Assembly: GCF_042219825.1 (NCBI RefSeq)
Contig: NZ_JBHJHQ010000002.1
Coordinates: forward strand, 434,001 to 498,000
Reading direction: 5' to 3'
Source of the DNA: JBHJHP01 sp042219825
GTDB taxonomy: Bacteria > Bacteroidota > Bacteroidia > Bacteroidales > UBA5342
DNA length: 64,000 nt
Shown: piece by piece, positions 8,731 to 17,546 of the stretch
Numbering within the stretch: the first letter of the stretch is position 1
Layout: every line of letters begins with the position of its first letter
Position numbers and translations under genes: made by a program
The notes under the pieces: model-generated
Databases searched by the model: none
Seen by the model: only the letters and a program-made list of their open reading frames with translations
What the model was told of the DNA's origin: nothing

Positions 8731-10335
8731 TTATTGGTTATCTTCTTCTTCGTAGTCTATGATCTCAGTTTTATATCTATTCTTGCGAATGACAATAATA
8801 ATACGGATGAGCGCATGAATTAAAACGCCTAACAATGCCGCAGCTATAAGAAAATGTGCACCTGTTTCAAGAGGTTTGTTATAATCTCTTCCCGGCAGAT
8901 AAAAATCGTTAAGTTTTGCCAGACGTCCGTTGCTGCTGCGTGTGTGACATTCCGAACATTTCAGCGCCTGTTCTTTTGGCGAAACCATATGGTTGATAGG
9001 CCAGTACATTTCTGTTTTAACAAAACCGTAATCGCCGCTGTATGGCAATCCAACGCCTTCCATACCAGCTTTAGCCGCTTCATTCCAGTCAAAATCATTC
9101 CAGAATGCACTGTCTCCTTTTTCAGGTCCGTAAAGTTTTGGCTGGATTAGCATATTGTATTTCTTGTCGTAGATCTGATCCCCACGGTGAATTTTTACCG
9201 GTACAATTTTTGAGTCAGGATCATCGTGTGATCCAAACAGTGTATTCATCTGAACAGGAACAGATTTAATGGTATCGCCCAGTACATAGTGGTCAGCTGT
9301 TCCGTTGAACCACATATAATCCGGTTTTACATTACGTTCCCATTTAAAATCACCTTTAATTGACAGGTAAGTGTGGTTGCCCAGAGAATCTTCCTCAAAA
9401 TAAGGCTGACCATCTTTTAACTTACCGGCAGAAGACCAGTGCCATTCCATTTTTGTAGCATTAACTTTTGCATATTCCGGGATATGGCATGTCTGACAGG
9501 CAACTTTTGCATTATGCCGGTTTAAAAGTTCATTAAAGTGGGGCGTTGATGTGTGACATTGTTCACACGTTGCCCTCTGAGTATTTGTGGATGATACCGA
9601 ATATAATCTTCCAAGTATTTTGTGATTCTTTGCAGTATGGCATGATACACAGTTCATATCCATTCCATTGGCTGCCATATGAACATCCACATCGCGTGTA
9701 CAGGCCAGAAGGGATTCTTCCAGATCACCATGTTTAACGTTGTTACCACCACCACTATAAAAGTGACAGCTTCCACAGTTCATTTTCTTGGGATTGCCAA
9801 CACTCTGTGCCACTTCCTTCAGGTTAACACTTCTGTCGGGATATCCTGCCAGAGAAGCACCCTTGTGGTAATCTTCACTGTTGTCATGACAAACCATACA
9901 ATCCACGTTACGGGCATTTTTAAAATCAAAATGGTCATCAGACATACCAAAACCAATGTGACATTTGGCACAGGCCTGCTGGTTGGTGTTCGATCCGATA
10001 CAAAAGTTGTTCAATACATCTTTTTTACCGGTTGCCGTAATACCTCTTCCCTCTACGTAAGAAATTCGTTCCCAGTTCCAGTGAGAAGAATTCATTACTT
10101 CTTTGTAACTTTCAGTGTGACAGCCGTTACATGCTTCCGTCACTTCCTGAGGCGTTTTAAATTCCTTGTTGAGCTCAGGTAATTTACTGTGATCAATGGA
10201 AGGAACCGGTTTGATGGCATATTCCTGTTTAAGCTTCTCCAGCTTCAGGTTGTAGTATTCGTTGCTTTGGGTTACATTAAGTAAAACCAAAAGCGCAACT
10301 ACTGTTAATATGACTGTTATTACAGGTTTAAACAT
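8731..10335 (-). CDS. Octaheme c-type cytochrome, tetrathionate reductase family (OTR)
   Basis: A 534-residue multihaem cytochrome with exactly eight CXXCH motifs: CNGCH (69), CAKCH (122), CMVCH (146), CGSCH (187), CVSCH (229), CEQCH (257), CQTCH (280) and CSECH (460). The long gap before the last haem fits the octaheme tetrathionate reductase family. An N-terminal hydrophobic segment (residues 4-20) is a signal anchor, and a second helix lies near 493-516, so the haem domain is periplasmic and held at both ends. In vitro the family reduces tetrathionate, nitrite and hydroxylamine; physiological substrates are less certain. Co-transcription with thiosulfate-type transporters favours sulfur oxyanions. 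It is the first gene of the operon. Confidence 0.92.
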   Translation of the reverse strand: MFKPVITVILTVVALLVLLNVTQSNEYYNLKLEKLKQEYAIKPVPSIDHSKLPELNKEFKTPQEVTEACNGCHTESYKEVMNSSHWNWERISYVEGRGITATGKKDVLNNFCIGSNTNQQACAKCHIGFGMSDDHFDFKNARNVDCMVCHDNSEDYHKGASLAGYPDRSVNLKEVAQSVGNPKKMNCGSCHFYSGGGNNVKHGDLEESLLACTRDVDVHMAANGMDMNCVSCHTAKNHKILGRLYSVSSTNTQRATCEQCHTSTPHFNELLNRHNAKVACQTCHIPEYAKVNATKMEWHWSSAGKLKDGQPYFEEDSLGNHTYLSIKGDFKWERNVKPDYMWFNGTADHYVLGDTIKSVPVQMNTLFGSHDDPDSKIVPVKIHRGDQIYDKKYNMLIQPKLYGPEKGDSAFWNDFDWNEAAKAGMEGVGLPYSGDYGFVKTEMYWPINHMVSPKEQALKCSECHTRSSNGRLAKLNDFYLPGRDYNKPLETGAHFLIAAALLGVLIHALIRIIIVIRKNRYKTEIIDYEEEDNQ

Positions 10336-10413
10336 ATGTTGTAATACTTGTTAAATAGTTTTAAAATATATTGGCTGTTATTTAAAATGAATTCAAATAA
10401 ATTCTCAATTAAG

Positions 10414-10428
10414 GCACTAAGGTAGTGC
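10414..10428. promoter_or_regulatory. Inverted repeat upstream of the OTR operon
   Basis: GCACTA and TAGTGC form perfect six-base arms around AGG, 78 bases upstream of the OTR start. This is the size and place of a regulator-binding site. It does not match the FNR consensus. The whole 10336-10674 gap is AT-rich, lies between divergent operons and holds no other gene that I can see. Upstream of the plus-strand operon, TACTTTG at 10656 preceded by TTTG at 10635 is an imperfect promoter candidate. Confidence 0.4.
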
Positions 10429-10674
10429 AATTTTAATTAACTAAAAAAATCATTAATATAAATAATTAGATATATAAAAATATGTATTTAAACTGATTAA
10501 AAATTAGTTACGAAGTCCGTTGGCTAAGAGGCTTGTCGTAAACTGAAAAAATACTAATAGTGTATAAGTGTATTTATTGCTTACATACCTGAATAATGCC
10601 TTTTTAAGATATATATGTTAAATTTTAAATTTTTTTTGTGAAGCTGGAATAAACATACTTTGGTCTGTGTCTAA

Positions 10675-11586
10675 ATGAAAATTGAAAAAGCTCTTGTGGA
10701 AATCAAAATAAATAATCTCAAAAAAATATACCCGGGCGGATTTGAAGCTCTGAAAGGTGTTAACCTTACCATTAAAGAAGGTATGTTTGGGCTATTAGGG
10801 CCAAACGGTGCCGGAAAATCAACACTCATGCGAATTCTGGTCACGCTTATGAATCCTTCTGAAGGTGAAGTGCTTCTGAATGGGAAGGATCTGGTAAAAC
10901 AACGCAAGGAAGTTCGGGAGATGTTAGGGTATTTGCCACAGGATTTCCGGTTCTTTGCTAAAATGAAAACATGGGAATTTCTTGATTATTCTGCGCGTCT
11001 TGCCGGAATGCGAAACAGAAAGGAGCGGATGGCAAAGGTGGATGAAATGTTAGGGAATGTTGGATTGTATGAATTCAGAAACCGGATGGCGAATAAACTT
11101 TCCGGTGGAATGAAGCGAAGGTTGGGTATTGCTCAGGCCCTGATTGGCGAACCGAGAATTATCATTGTTGATGAGCCAACGACAGGACTTGATCCGGAAG
11201 AACGTATAAGATTCAGAAATTTGTTGTCGAATATAGGGCAGGGTGATACCATAATTATATTATCGACACATATAGTGGGCGATATTTCCAGTACGTGTAA
11301 TCAAATGGCGCTTTTAAATAAAGGTGAGCTGGCCTTTAATGGTGCGCCGGAGGATCTGATCGAAATGACCAAGGGTCATGTCTGGCAGATTGAGGCTACG
11401 CAGGAGGAATATGACGAATTAAAAGTTAAGTATCCTGTTATATCTACGATACCGGCAGGATCGGGATGGGAGCTGCAGCTGGTAGGAGATGATGTGGAAG
11501 CATATAATCCAAAGCCGGTTTATCCGAACCTTGAACATGCTTACGTTTATTTTATGGAATACAAATTAAATAACTGGTCGCTGTGA
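10675..11586 (+). CDS. ABC transporter ATP-binding protein
   Basis: A stand-alone 303-residue ABC ATPase. Visible motifs are the A-loop Tyr19, Walker A GPNGAGKST at 42-50, Q-loop GYLPQDF, signature LSGGMKRR, Walker B IIIVDEP and switch STHIVGD. The C-terminal ~70 residues resemble the regulatory tail of drug or lantibiotic exporters (CcmA/NatA type). It overlaps the next gene, a giant permease, by four bases and is its obvious partner. It is a paralogue of the ATPase domain fused to the second RND protein downstream: both share GMFGLLGPNGAGKST, IRFRNLL and STHI..DISS.CN. Translation may start at the ATG used here or slightly downstream (GTG at 10696). Confidence 0.9.
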   Translation: MKIEKALVEIKINNLKKIYPGGFEALKGVNLTIKEGMFGLLGPNGAGKSTLMRILVTLMNPSEGEVLLNGKDLVKQRKEVREMLGYLPQDFRFFAKMKTWEFLDYSARLAGMRNRKERMAKVDEMLGNVGLYEFRNRMANKLSGGMKRRLGIAQALIGEPRIIIVDEPTTGLDPEERIRFRNLLSNIGQGDTIIILSTHIVGDISSTCNQMALLNKGELAFNGAPEDLIEMTKGHVWQIEATQEEYDELKVKYPVISTIPAGSGWELQLVGDDVEAYNPKPVYPNLEHAYVYFMEYKLNNWSL

Positions 11587-14500
11587 TATCTATACCCAAT
11601 ATATTAAATGTTGCACATTACGAAAGAAAGACTCTGCTTCGCAGCTGGTTTTTCAGGATATTCTTTATCATAGCCTTATTAATAATTGTATTTGTCGATC
11701 TGGCATTTTTTATCATTCCGGCTGCAGCTCAGTGGGATTACAGGGCTGTTCCTGCCAATCTGCCACTTATTAATATTTTACTGCTTAATGTTGCACAGGC
11801 CGTTATTGCAATTTTTCTGGCTTCAGATTTTTTAAAGCGGGATAAAAAAATGGATACTGCCGAGGTTATTTATACCCGGTCTATTTCGAACAATGAGTAT
11901 GTTATTGGCAAAACATGGGGAACCCTGTCCGTATTTTTCGGAATGACCCTGTTTTTTCTGGTGGTCACACTCGTATTTAATTTAATTGTACCGGATACAA
12001 AAGTGGATTGGATAGCTTATCTGTATTATCCACTGCTTATTACCTTGCCGACTCTCGTATTTATTTTAGGATTTGCATATGTTCTTATGATTCTCATCAA
12101 GAATCAGTCTGTTACTTTTTTAATTCTGATCGGTTATGTGGCACTGACACTGTTTTATTTCCAGAACAAGTATTTCAGTATTTTTGACTATATGGCGTTT
12201 TATACGCCTATGGCATATTCCGGAATTACGGGATTTGCCGATGTGCCCATGCTGCTTGCTCACCGGATGTTTTATTTTTTCCTGGGCATGGCCTTTATCG
12301 CAGCTACAATTACCAGCTTTAACAGGTTGCCTAACAGGGTGTATGGGAAAGTATTCTATTTTTTCCTGTTTCTGATTTTACTGGGAATAGGAGGGACAGC
12401 AGGTGGATGGTATCTTTTGAACTCAAATGCTGTATTTAAAAACAGACACGCGTATCTGACCCTTAATAATAAATATGCAGAAAGCAAGTATCTCGATGTT
12501 ACGGACAATGCCATTATGGTGACGCATAAAGGCGATGGTATTACAGTAAGCGCTAAAATAGAAGGACCTGTTAATGCGCTTAAAGCAAATGATACGCTAA
12601 CGTTTTCGCTGAATCCGGGTTTTAAAATTAAGGGTGTTACGGATAAAACAGGATCGCCTGTTTCGTTTACCAGAGAGAAGCAGATTATCAGGATTCCTGT
12701 ACTTAAAATCCCTGATAACGATACCTTAATATATAACTTCAGTTATTCCGGTTCGGTTGATGATGCCTTTTGTTACCTTGATATTTCGGATGAAGAATAT
12801 AAACAGAACCGTAATGTGGGACCCGTCAAACTGGATAATAAATTCTCGTATATCGGTAGCGATTTTGTTCTGCTAACTCCTGAAACATTCTGGTATCCTG
12901 TTCCGGGTGTAAGTTTTAATACAAAGACATTAAGAACCAGAACAGGTTACTTTTCGGATTACAATTTAACCGTTAAGACATCAAAACGATTAAGGCCTTT
13001 ATCCCAAGGAGAAATGAATATAAACGGAGATGAATACAGTTTTGAAACATCATATCCGGCAAAAGGTTTGACCCTGGTTATAGGTAAATTTGACAGCGTT
13101 GGTGTGAGTGTGGATTCTGTGGAATATAATCTCTTTTATAAGCCCGGCGATGACTTTTTCTCGTATCACCTGTCCAATTTAAAAGATACGGTTGGTTATA
13201 TAATACAGAATGAAAAATCGAGATACGATAACAACAGTTTCATAAATACGTTTCCGTATCATAAGGTTAATTTTGTAGAGGTTCCTGCACATTTTATGTT
13301 TTTTCAACGGTTGCTGGATAATTCCTTTGAAACGACTCAGCCTGATATTTTTCTTTATCCTGAACGTGGTATAGGGATGCAACTGGCTGATTTCAGAAGA
13401 TTTAAAAAATATGAAAGTTTTAGAAACCGTGGACAAGCGGTAAGACCTATTGACGCTGAAGTAAATGTATTCCGACGATTTATTGGTAGTACGTTCTTCT
13501 CTAACTCTGGAATTCAGCTAAGCTCGGATAACAGACGGTTTAATAACGGTCCTGTTTCCTATTCAGGAATTCAGTATACGTTAAATCCGTTTTCCTTTTT
13601 CCCATACTATTTCAGCCTGGTTGAAGGGGTAGATTCAAAAGATTATCCTTTAATGGGAACTATTCTGGAAAGTTATTTGCGGGAATCCGACAACTTCGAT
13701 TTTCGTGGCGCCATGAGAGGAGGAATGGGAGAAGAAGAAGAGGCCAATCTTTTACTGCAGAATAATTCTGTTTCGGACATTATTTCTGATCCGGACAAGA
13801 AAAACATTATACCGGTCGTCATTCGCCAAAAAGGGGCGTTCCTGCTTGACGGGCTCAAGTATAGTGCAGGGATAACAGGTTTTGATAATTTCCTTTATGA
13901 TTTCCTTATGGATAACCAGTTTCATATTATTGAAACGGATTCGCTAAAATCGGCATTTCAGAAAGAATTTAATGTGGATATTTCACCCTTCCTTGCTCAG
14001 TTGGGCGACAGGGGAGACATTCCTGCTTTTGAGTTTGGTAAAACATTTTATATAGAAACCAGAGATGATATAGGACCTGTTTACCTGGTAAAATTTAAAG
14101 TAACTAATATTTCGGATGTGGATGGCATACTGGATGTCGACTTCCGAATGGGAGGAGGCGGTTTTGGTGGTGGAAGCAATCAGAGTGAAGAACGGATCTA
14201 TTTGTTTAAACCTGATGAAACAAAAGAAATACAGATAATGCTGTTTGATATGCCAAGAATGATGATGGTCAATACAGTGTTGTCACAAAATATTCCTGCA
14301 TCGTATAATGAATTTATGAGATCGCCGGAGACGAATTACAGGATTATTCCTGAAGAATATGCAAAAACGGTATCCGATCCGGTCACCTTATACAATGATA
14401 ATGAATATGTAGTTGATAATGAGGATCCTGGATTCTCAATGGAACAGGAAAATACCGACACCAGGATCAAACAGTATTTTGATAAACTGAAAAATGAAGA

Positions 14501-14972
14501 AGAACCTAAATACGGTTCTATAGAACCCTGGCGCATACCGCATGTGTGGCGAAGTGTTGCGCATACAGCCTTTAACGGAGCCATCATAAAATCGGCCTAT
14601 TATACGCATGAGGGAAATGGTGAGCGCACCGTAACATGGCAAAAGGATCTGCCTGCAGAAGGGGTATATGATGTGTACGTATACATTCCGCGCGATGCCA
14701 TGCTTGGTCGTGGCAGGGGAAGAAGAGGTGGAGGCCCCGGTGGTGGCGGAGGTCCCCAGTTTGAAGAAGCAGGAAAAGAGTACCAGTATTTTGTGTATAA
14801 CGGTCAGGACAAGGAAGAAGTGGAATTTCAGATGAATAACAGTACTGAAAATGGCTGGAATAAACTGGGGTCATTCTTTTTTCAGAAAGGAACAGCAAAA
14901 ATTGTACTTACAAATAAAACAGATGCCCGCAGAGTATTTGCAGATGCAGTTAAATGGGTAAAACGAAATTAA
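11583..14972 (+). CDS. Giant ABC permease with M1-like and golvesin-like domains
   Basis: An 1129-residue protein. The first ~280 residues have about seven hydrophobic helices typical of ABC-2 permeases. A large extracytoplasmic region follows: residues ~290-560 resemble the N-terminal beta domain of M1 aminopeptidases (SFTREKQIIRIPVL, ETFWYPVPGVSF, FPYHKVNFVEVPAHF). The expected HEXXH zinc site is not found, so it is probably not a peptidase. A Gly-rich strand (GGGGFGGGSNQ, ~857) and a second (GRGRRGGGPGGGGG, ~1042) interrupt later parts. The last ~130 residues resemble the golvesin C-terminal/xanthan-lyase carbohydrate-binding-type fold (YDVYVYIP, GWNKLGSFFF, DAVKWVKR). It is translationally coupled to the ATPase before it and 3 bases from the TolC gene. 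Confidence 0.8.
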   Translation: MISIPNILNVAHYERKTLLRSWFFRIFFIIALLIIVFVDLAFFIIPAAAQWDYRAVPANLPLINILLLNVAQAVIAIFLASDFLKRDKKMDTAEVIYTRSISNNEYVIGKTWGTLSVFFGMTLFFLVVTLVFNLIVPDTKVDWIAYLYYPLLITLPTLVFILGFAYVLMILIKNQSVTFLILIGYVALTLFYFQNKYFSIFDYMAFYTPMAYSGITGFADVPMLLAHRMFYFFLGMAFIAATITSFNRLPNRVYGKVFYFFLFLILLGIGGTAGGWYLLNSNAVFKNRHAYLTLNNKYAESKYLDVTDNAIMVTHKGDGITVSAKIEGPVNALKANDTLTFSLNPGFKIKGVTDKTGSPVSFTREKQIIRIPVLKIPDNDTLIYNFSYSGSVDDAFCYLDISDEEYKQNRNVGPVKLDNKFSYIGSDFVLLTPETFWYPVPGVSFNTKTLRTRTGYFSDYNLTVKTSKRLRPLSQGEMNINGDEYSFETSYPAKGLTLVIGKFDSVGVSVDSVEYNLFYKPGDDFFSYHLSNLKDTVGYIIQNEKSRYDNNSFINTFPYHKVNFVEVPAHFMFFQRLLDNSFETTQPDIFLYPERGIGMQLADFRRFKKYESFRNRGQAVRPIDAEVNVFRRFIGSTFFSNSGIQLSSDNRRFNNGPVSYSGIQYTLNPFSFFPYYFSLVEGVDSKDYPLMGTILESYLRESDNFDFRGAMRGGMGEEEEANLLLQNNSVSDIISDPDKKNIIPVVIRQKGAFLLDGLKYSAGITGFDNFLYDFLMDNQFHIIETDSLKSAFQKEFNVDISPFLAQLGDRGDIPAFEFGKTFYIETRDDIGPVYLVKFKVTNISDVDGILDVDFRMGGGGFGGGSNQSEERIYLFKPDETKEIQIMLFDMPRMMMVNTVLSQNIPASYNEFMRSPETNYRIIPEEYAKTVSDPVTLYNDNEYVVDNEDPGFSMEQENTDTRIKQYFDKLKNEEEPKYGSIEPWRIPHVWRSVAHTAFNGAIIKSAYYTHEGNGERTVTWQKDLPAEGVYDVYVYIPRDAMLGRGRGRRGGGPGGGGGPQFEEAGKEYQYFVYNGQDKEEVEFQMNNSTENGWNKLGSFFFQKGTAKIVLTNKTDARRVFADAVKWVKRN

Positions 14973-14975
14973 AAT

Positions 14976-16460
14976 ATGAAACGCTTAACACTATTCACAA
15001 TCACATTATTAATGGCATCTTTCCTGAGTGCACAGGAAATGTTAACCATTGATCAGACATTGGATATCGCCATGAAGAACAGTCCTGATATCAGACAGGC
15101 TGAGAATTCAATGAACCGGAGTCTTCAGAATCTGAATGCACAAAAAGCAAGACAGAAATCACAATTCTCACTAAGGACATCGCCTCTCACTATGTCTTAT
15201 GAAAATAAGTATGACACGAGAGGAGATAATTATTATGACGATCAGAATTTTGGGAGTAATGCCGATTTTAGAGTTTTGCAACCTTTAGTTGCAACCGGCG
15301 GTGAACTTTTATTATCCAATAACTTTGGATATGGTTATAATAAAAATAATAACTCAGTCGACGGAAGTTGGAATGAAACAAATAATTTTTCAAATAATTT
15401 GAGTTTGTCATTCAATCAACCTCTATTTACATATAATAATCTCAAAGTACAATATGAAGAACTTAAGCTTGATTATGAAAATTCTGCAATTCAATTTGCG
15501 TTGACAAAAATGAATTTAGAACGTCAGGTACGACAATTGTTTTATAATGTATATCAGCAACAGCAAAGTTTACTGATTGCACAGGAGGATCTGAAGAATA
15601 ATGAAGAAAGTTATGATATTATTAAAAATAAGGTTGATGGTGGACTTTCGGCACTGGAAGAACTTTATCAGGCCGAACTAAATGTAGCCACATCAAAATC
15701 TGATTTGTACAATCAACAGGTTCAGTTGCAAAATGCCAAGGATAATTTCCTGTATCAGATCGGAGATGATATTGATAAAGACATTATGGTAATAACCGAT
15801 ATTACGGTAAATAAGGTAGATGTTGATCCGAAGATAGCAGTGGAAATGGGATTGAAGAACAGACTGGAATTAAGGCAACGCGAAATTGATATTCAAAATT
15901 CGACATTTTCTCTCATCCGGGCTAAAACAACGAATGAATTTTCAGGAAGTGTTGCAGCAACGGTTGGAGTATACAGCAATTCTGGAGATATTAATACTAT
16001 GTTTAATGATCAGAATACAAGGGTTCAGCCTAACTTAAGTTTCTCTTTCGATATTCCTTTGTTTGACTGGGGAGAACGTAAAGCAACCATAAAATCGGCG
16101 GAACTGGCATTGGATAACAGTAAAATGAGCATGGAATTTCAACAATCTGAGATTGTGTTGGGAATTCGGGAGATTATCCGCAATCTGACCAACCTGTACA
16201 ACCAGGTGGAAATTGCCAGAAAGAGTGTGGAGAATGCTCAGCTAACCTATGATATTAATCTGGAACGCTATAAAAACGGGGACCTGACAAGTATGGATCT
16301 TCGTTTATTTCAGAACCAGTTAACCAGTCAGAAAAACTCTTTGACCAATACCATCATCAACTATAATCTGGAACTGCTGAATCTGAAAATTCAGACTTTA
16401 TATGATTTTGTAAATAACAAACCTGTTATACCTGAAGTAATAAATAACGATAAAAAATAA
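14976..16460 (+). CDS. TolC-family outer-membrane efflux protein
   Basis: A 494-residue protein with signal peptide (MKRLTLFTITLLMASFLSAQ) and two long heptad-rich helical halves, as in TolC/OprM channels. Typical elements are the opening LTIDQTLDIAMKNSPDIRQAE, strand-like segments around 60-150 and 320-370, and the second repeat ending in QNQLTSQKNSLTNTIINYNLELLNLKIQT. It should form the trimeric outer-membrane exit duct. It lies 3 bases after the ABC permease and 4 bases before the adaptor, so all pumps in the operon may share this channel. Confidence 0.92.
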   Translation: MKRLTLFTITLLMASFLSAQEMLTIDQTLDIAMKNSPDIRQAENSMNRSLQNLNAQKARQKSQFSLRTSPLTMSYENKYDTRGDNYYDDQNFGSNADFRVLQPLVATGGELLLSNNFGYGYNKNNNSVDGSWNETNNFSNNLSLSFNQPLFTYNNLKVQYEELKLDYENSAIQFALTKMNLERQVRQLFYNVYQQQQSLLIAQEDLKNNEESYDIIKNKVDGGLSALEELYQAELNVATSKSDLYNQQVQLQNAKDNFLYQIGDDIDKDIMVITDITVNKVDVDPKIAVEMGLKNRLELRQREIDIQNSTFSLIRAKTTNEFSGSVAATVGVYSNSGDINTMFNDQNTRVQPNLSFSFDIPLFDWGERKATIKSAELALDNSKMSMEFQQSEIVLGIREIIRNLTNLYNQVEIARKSVENAQLTYDINLERYKNGDLTSMDLRLFQNQLTSQKNSLTNTIINYNLELLNLKIQTLYDFVNNKPVIPEVINNDKK

Positions 16461-16464
16461 CACC

Positions 16465-17526
16465 ATGAAATCAGCACTTTTAAAATTCACACTATTTGCT
16501 TTTGCTCTTCTTTTGCTGACCAACTGTAAGAGATCTGTTCAGAGTTATTCAGCTGAACTGGAAGTTCCTGTGTCAGTAAAGGAAATTGTGCCATCTACAA
16601 TAGAGTCATTCATTAATACAACCGGTTCGGTATATGCACTAATGGATGCAACCCTTTCTACCGAACTTGCAGGGAAATACCGGTTGCAGACCAATCCGTC
16701 CACGGGAAAACCCTACGCTCTGGGAGATAAAGTAAAAGAAGGCGATATTATTATCCGGATCGAAGATAAAGAGTATGAAAACAATATTCATATTGAATCT
16801 ACAAAACTTGATCTTGAAATTTCAAAACAGGAGCTGGAAAAGCAAAAGAGTTTGTATGAAAAAGGTGGTGTGACCTTACGTGAATTAAAAGATGCTGAGA
16901 TTGCGGAAATGAATTCGGAATATAATATGGAAAGTGCATTGTTAAACCTTGCCAAAATGAAGGTTATTGCTCCTTTTAGTGGTACAATCGTGGATTTACC
17001 TTATTTTACTCCCGGAACAAAAGTTGCAAGTGGGACAGAGGTACTCCGGATTACCAACAACAAGGAACTTTATCTGGATGCCAATCTTCCCGAAAAGTAT
17101 TTTTCTGAAGTAAAGACAAACATGGATGTGTATATTACAAATTACAATGTTCCGGATGATACACTTCATGGCGTAATCAACCAGATTGCTCCGGCCATTG
17201 ACCCTGATGCAAGAACTTTTAAAACCTTCATTACCATTGATAACGGAAAAGGCTTGCTCCTCCCGGGAATGTTTGTTAAGGCAGATCTTGTGGCAAAAAG
17301 AAGTGAAAATGCCATTGTAATACCAAAGGATATCATCAGGGGAAGAGGTCGTGTGCAGTCTGTATTTATTGCTGAATCGGGTTATTCTCAGGAACGAAGA
17401 ATTACCACCGGAATTGAAAACAACGACTATGTGGAAGTGACAGATGGATTGAGCATGGGAGATAAACTGATCACCCGTGGCTACGAAACCCTGCGTAACA
17501 GATCTAAACTGAAAATTGTAGAGTAA
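16465..17526 (+). CDS. RND/ABC periplasmic adaptor (membrane fusion) lipoprotein
   Basis: A 353-residue HlyD/AcrA-type adaptor. The signal sequence ends in a lipobox (LLLLTNC, Cys21), so it is lipid-anchored. A biotinyl-lipoyl-like domain (ALGDKVKEGDIIIRIEDKEY, then KVIAPFSGTIVDLPYF) brackets a short helical hairpin (about 105-155), followed by beta-barrel and membrane-proximal domains (PGMFVKADLVA, VTDGLSMGDKLITRG). It joins the inner-membrane pumps to the TolC channel. It is the only adaptor in the operon, so it probably serves both RND proteins. Confidence 0.92.
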   Translation: MKSALLKFTLFAFALLLLTNCKRSVQSYSAELEVPVSVKEIVPSTIESFINTTGSVYALMDATLSTELAGKYRLQTNPSTGKPYALGDKVKEGDIIIRIEDKEYENNIHIESTKLDLEISKQELEKQKSLYEKGGVTLRELKDAEIAEMNSEYNMESALLNLAKMKVIAPFSGTIVDLPYFTPGTKVASGTEVLRITNNKELYLDANLPEKYFSEVKTNMDVYITNYNVPDDTLHGVINQIAPAIDPDARTFKTFITIDNGKGLLLPGMFVKADLVAKRSENAIVIPKDIIRGRGRVQSVFIAESGYSQERRITTGIENNDYVEVTDGLSMGDKLITRGYETLRNRSKLKIVE

Positions 17527-17546
17527 ACATTTTAAACCGAAGTGTA

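Noticed and set aside
9679..10182. 167-codon plus-strand frame inside the octaheme cytochrome gene
   Set aside because: The opposite strand carries eight haem motifs and a proper operon; the plus-strand product has no recognisable pattern.
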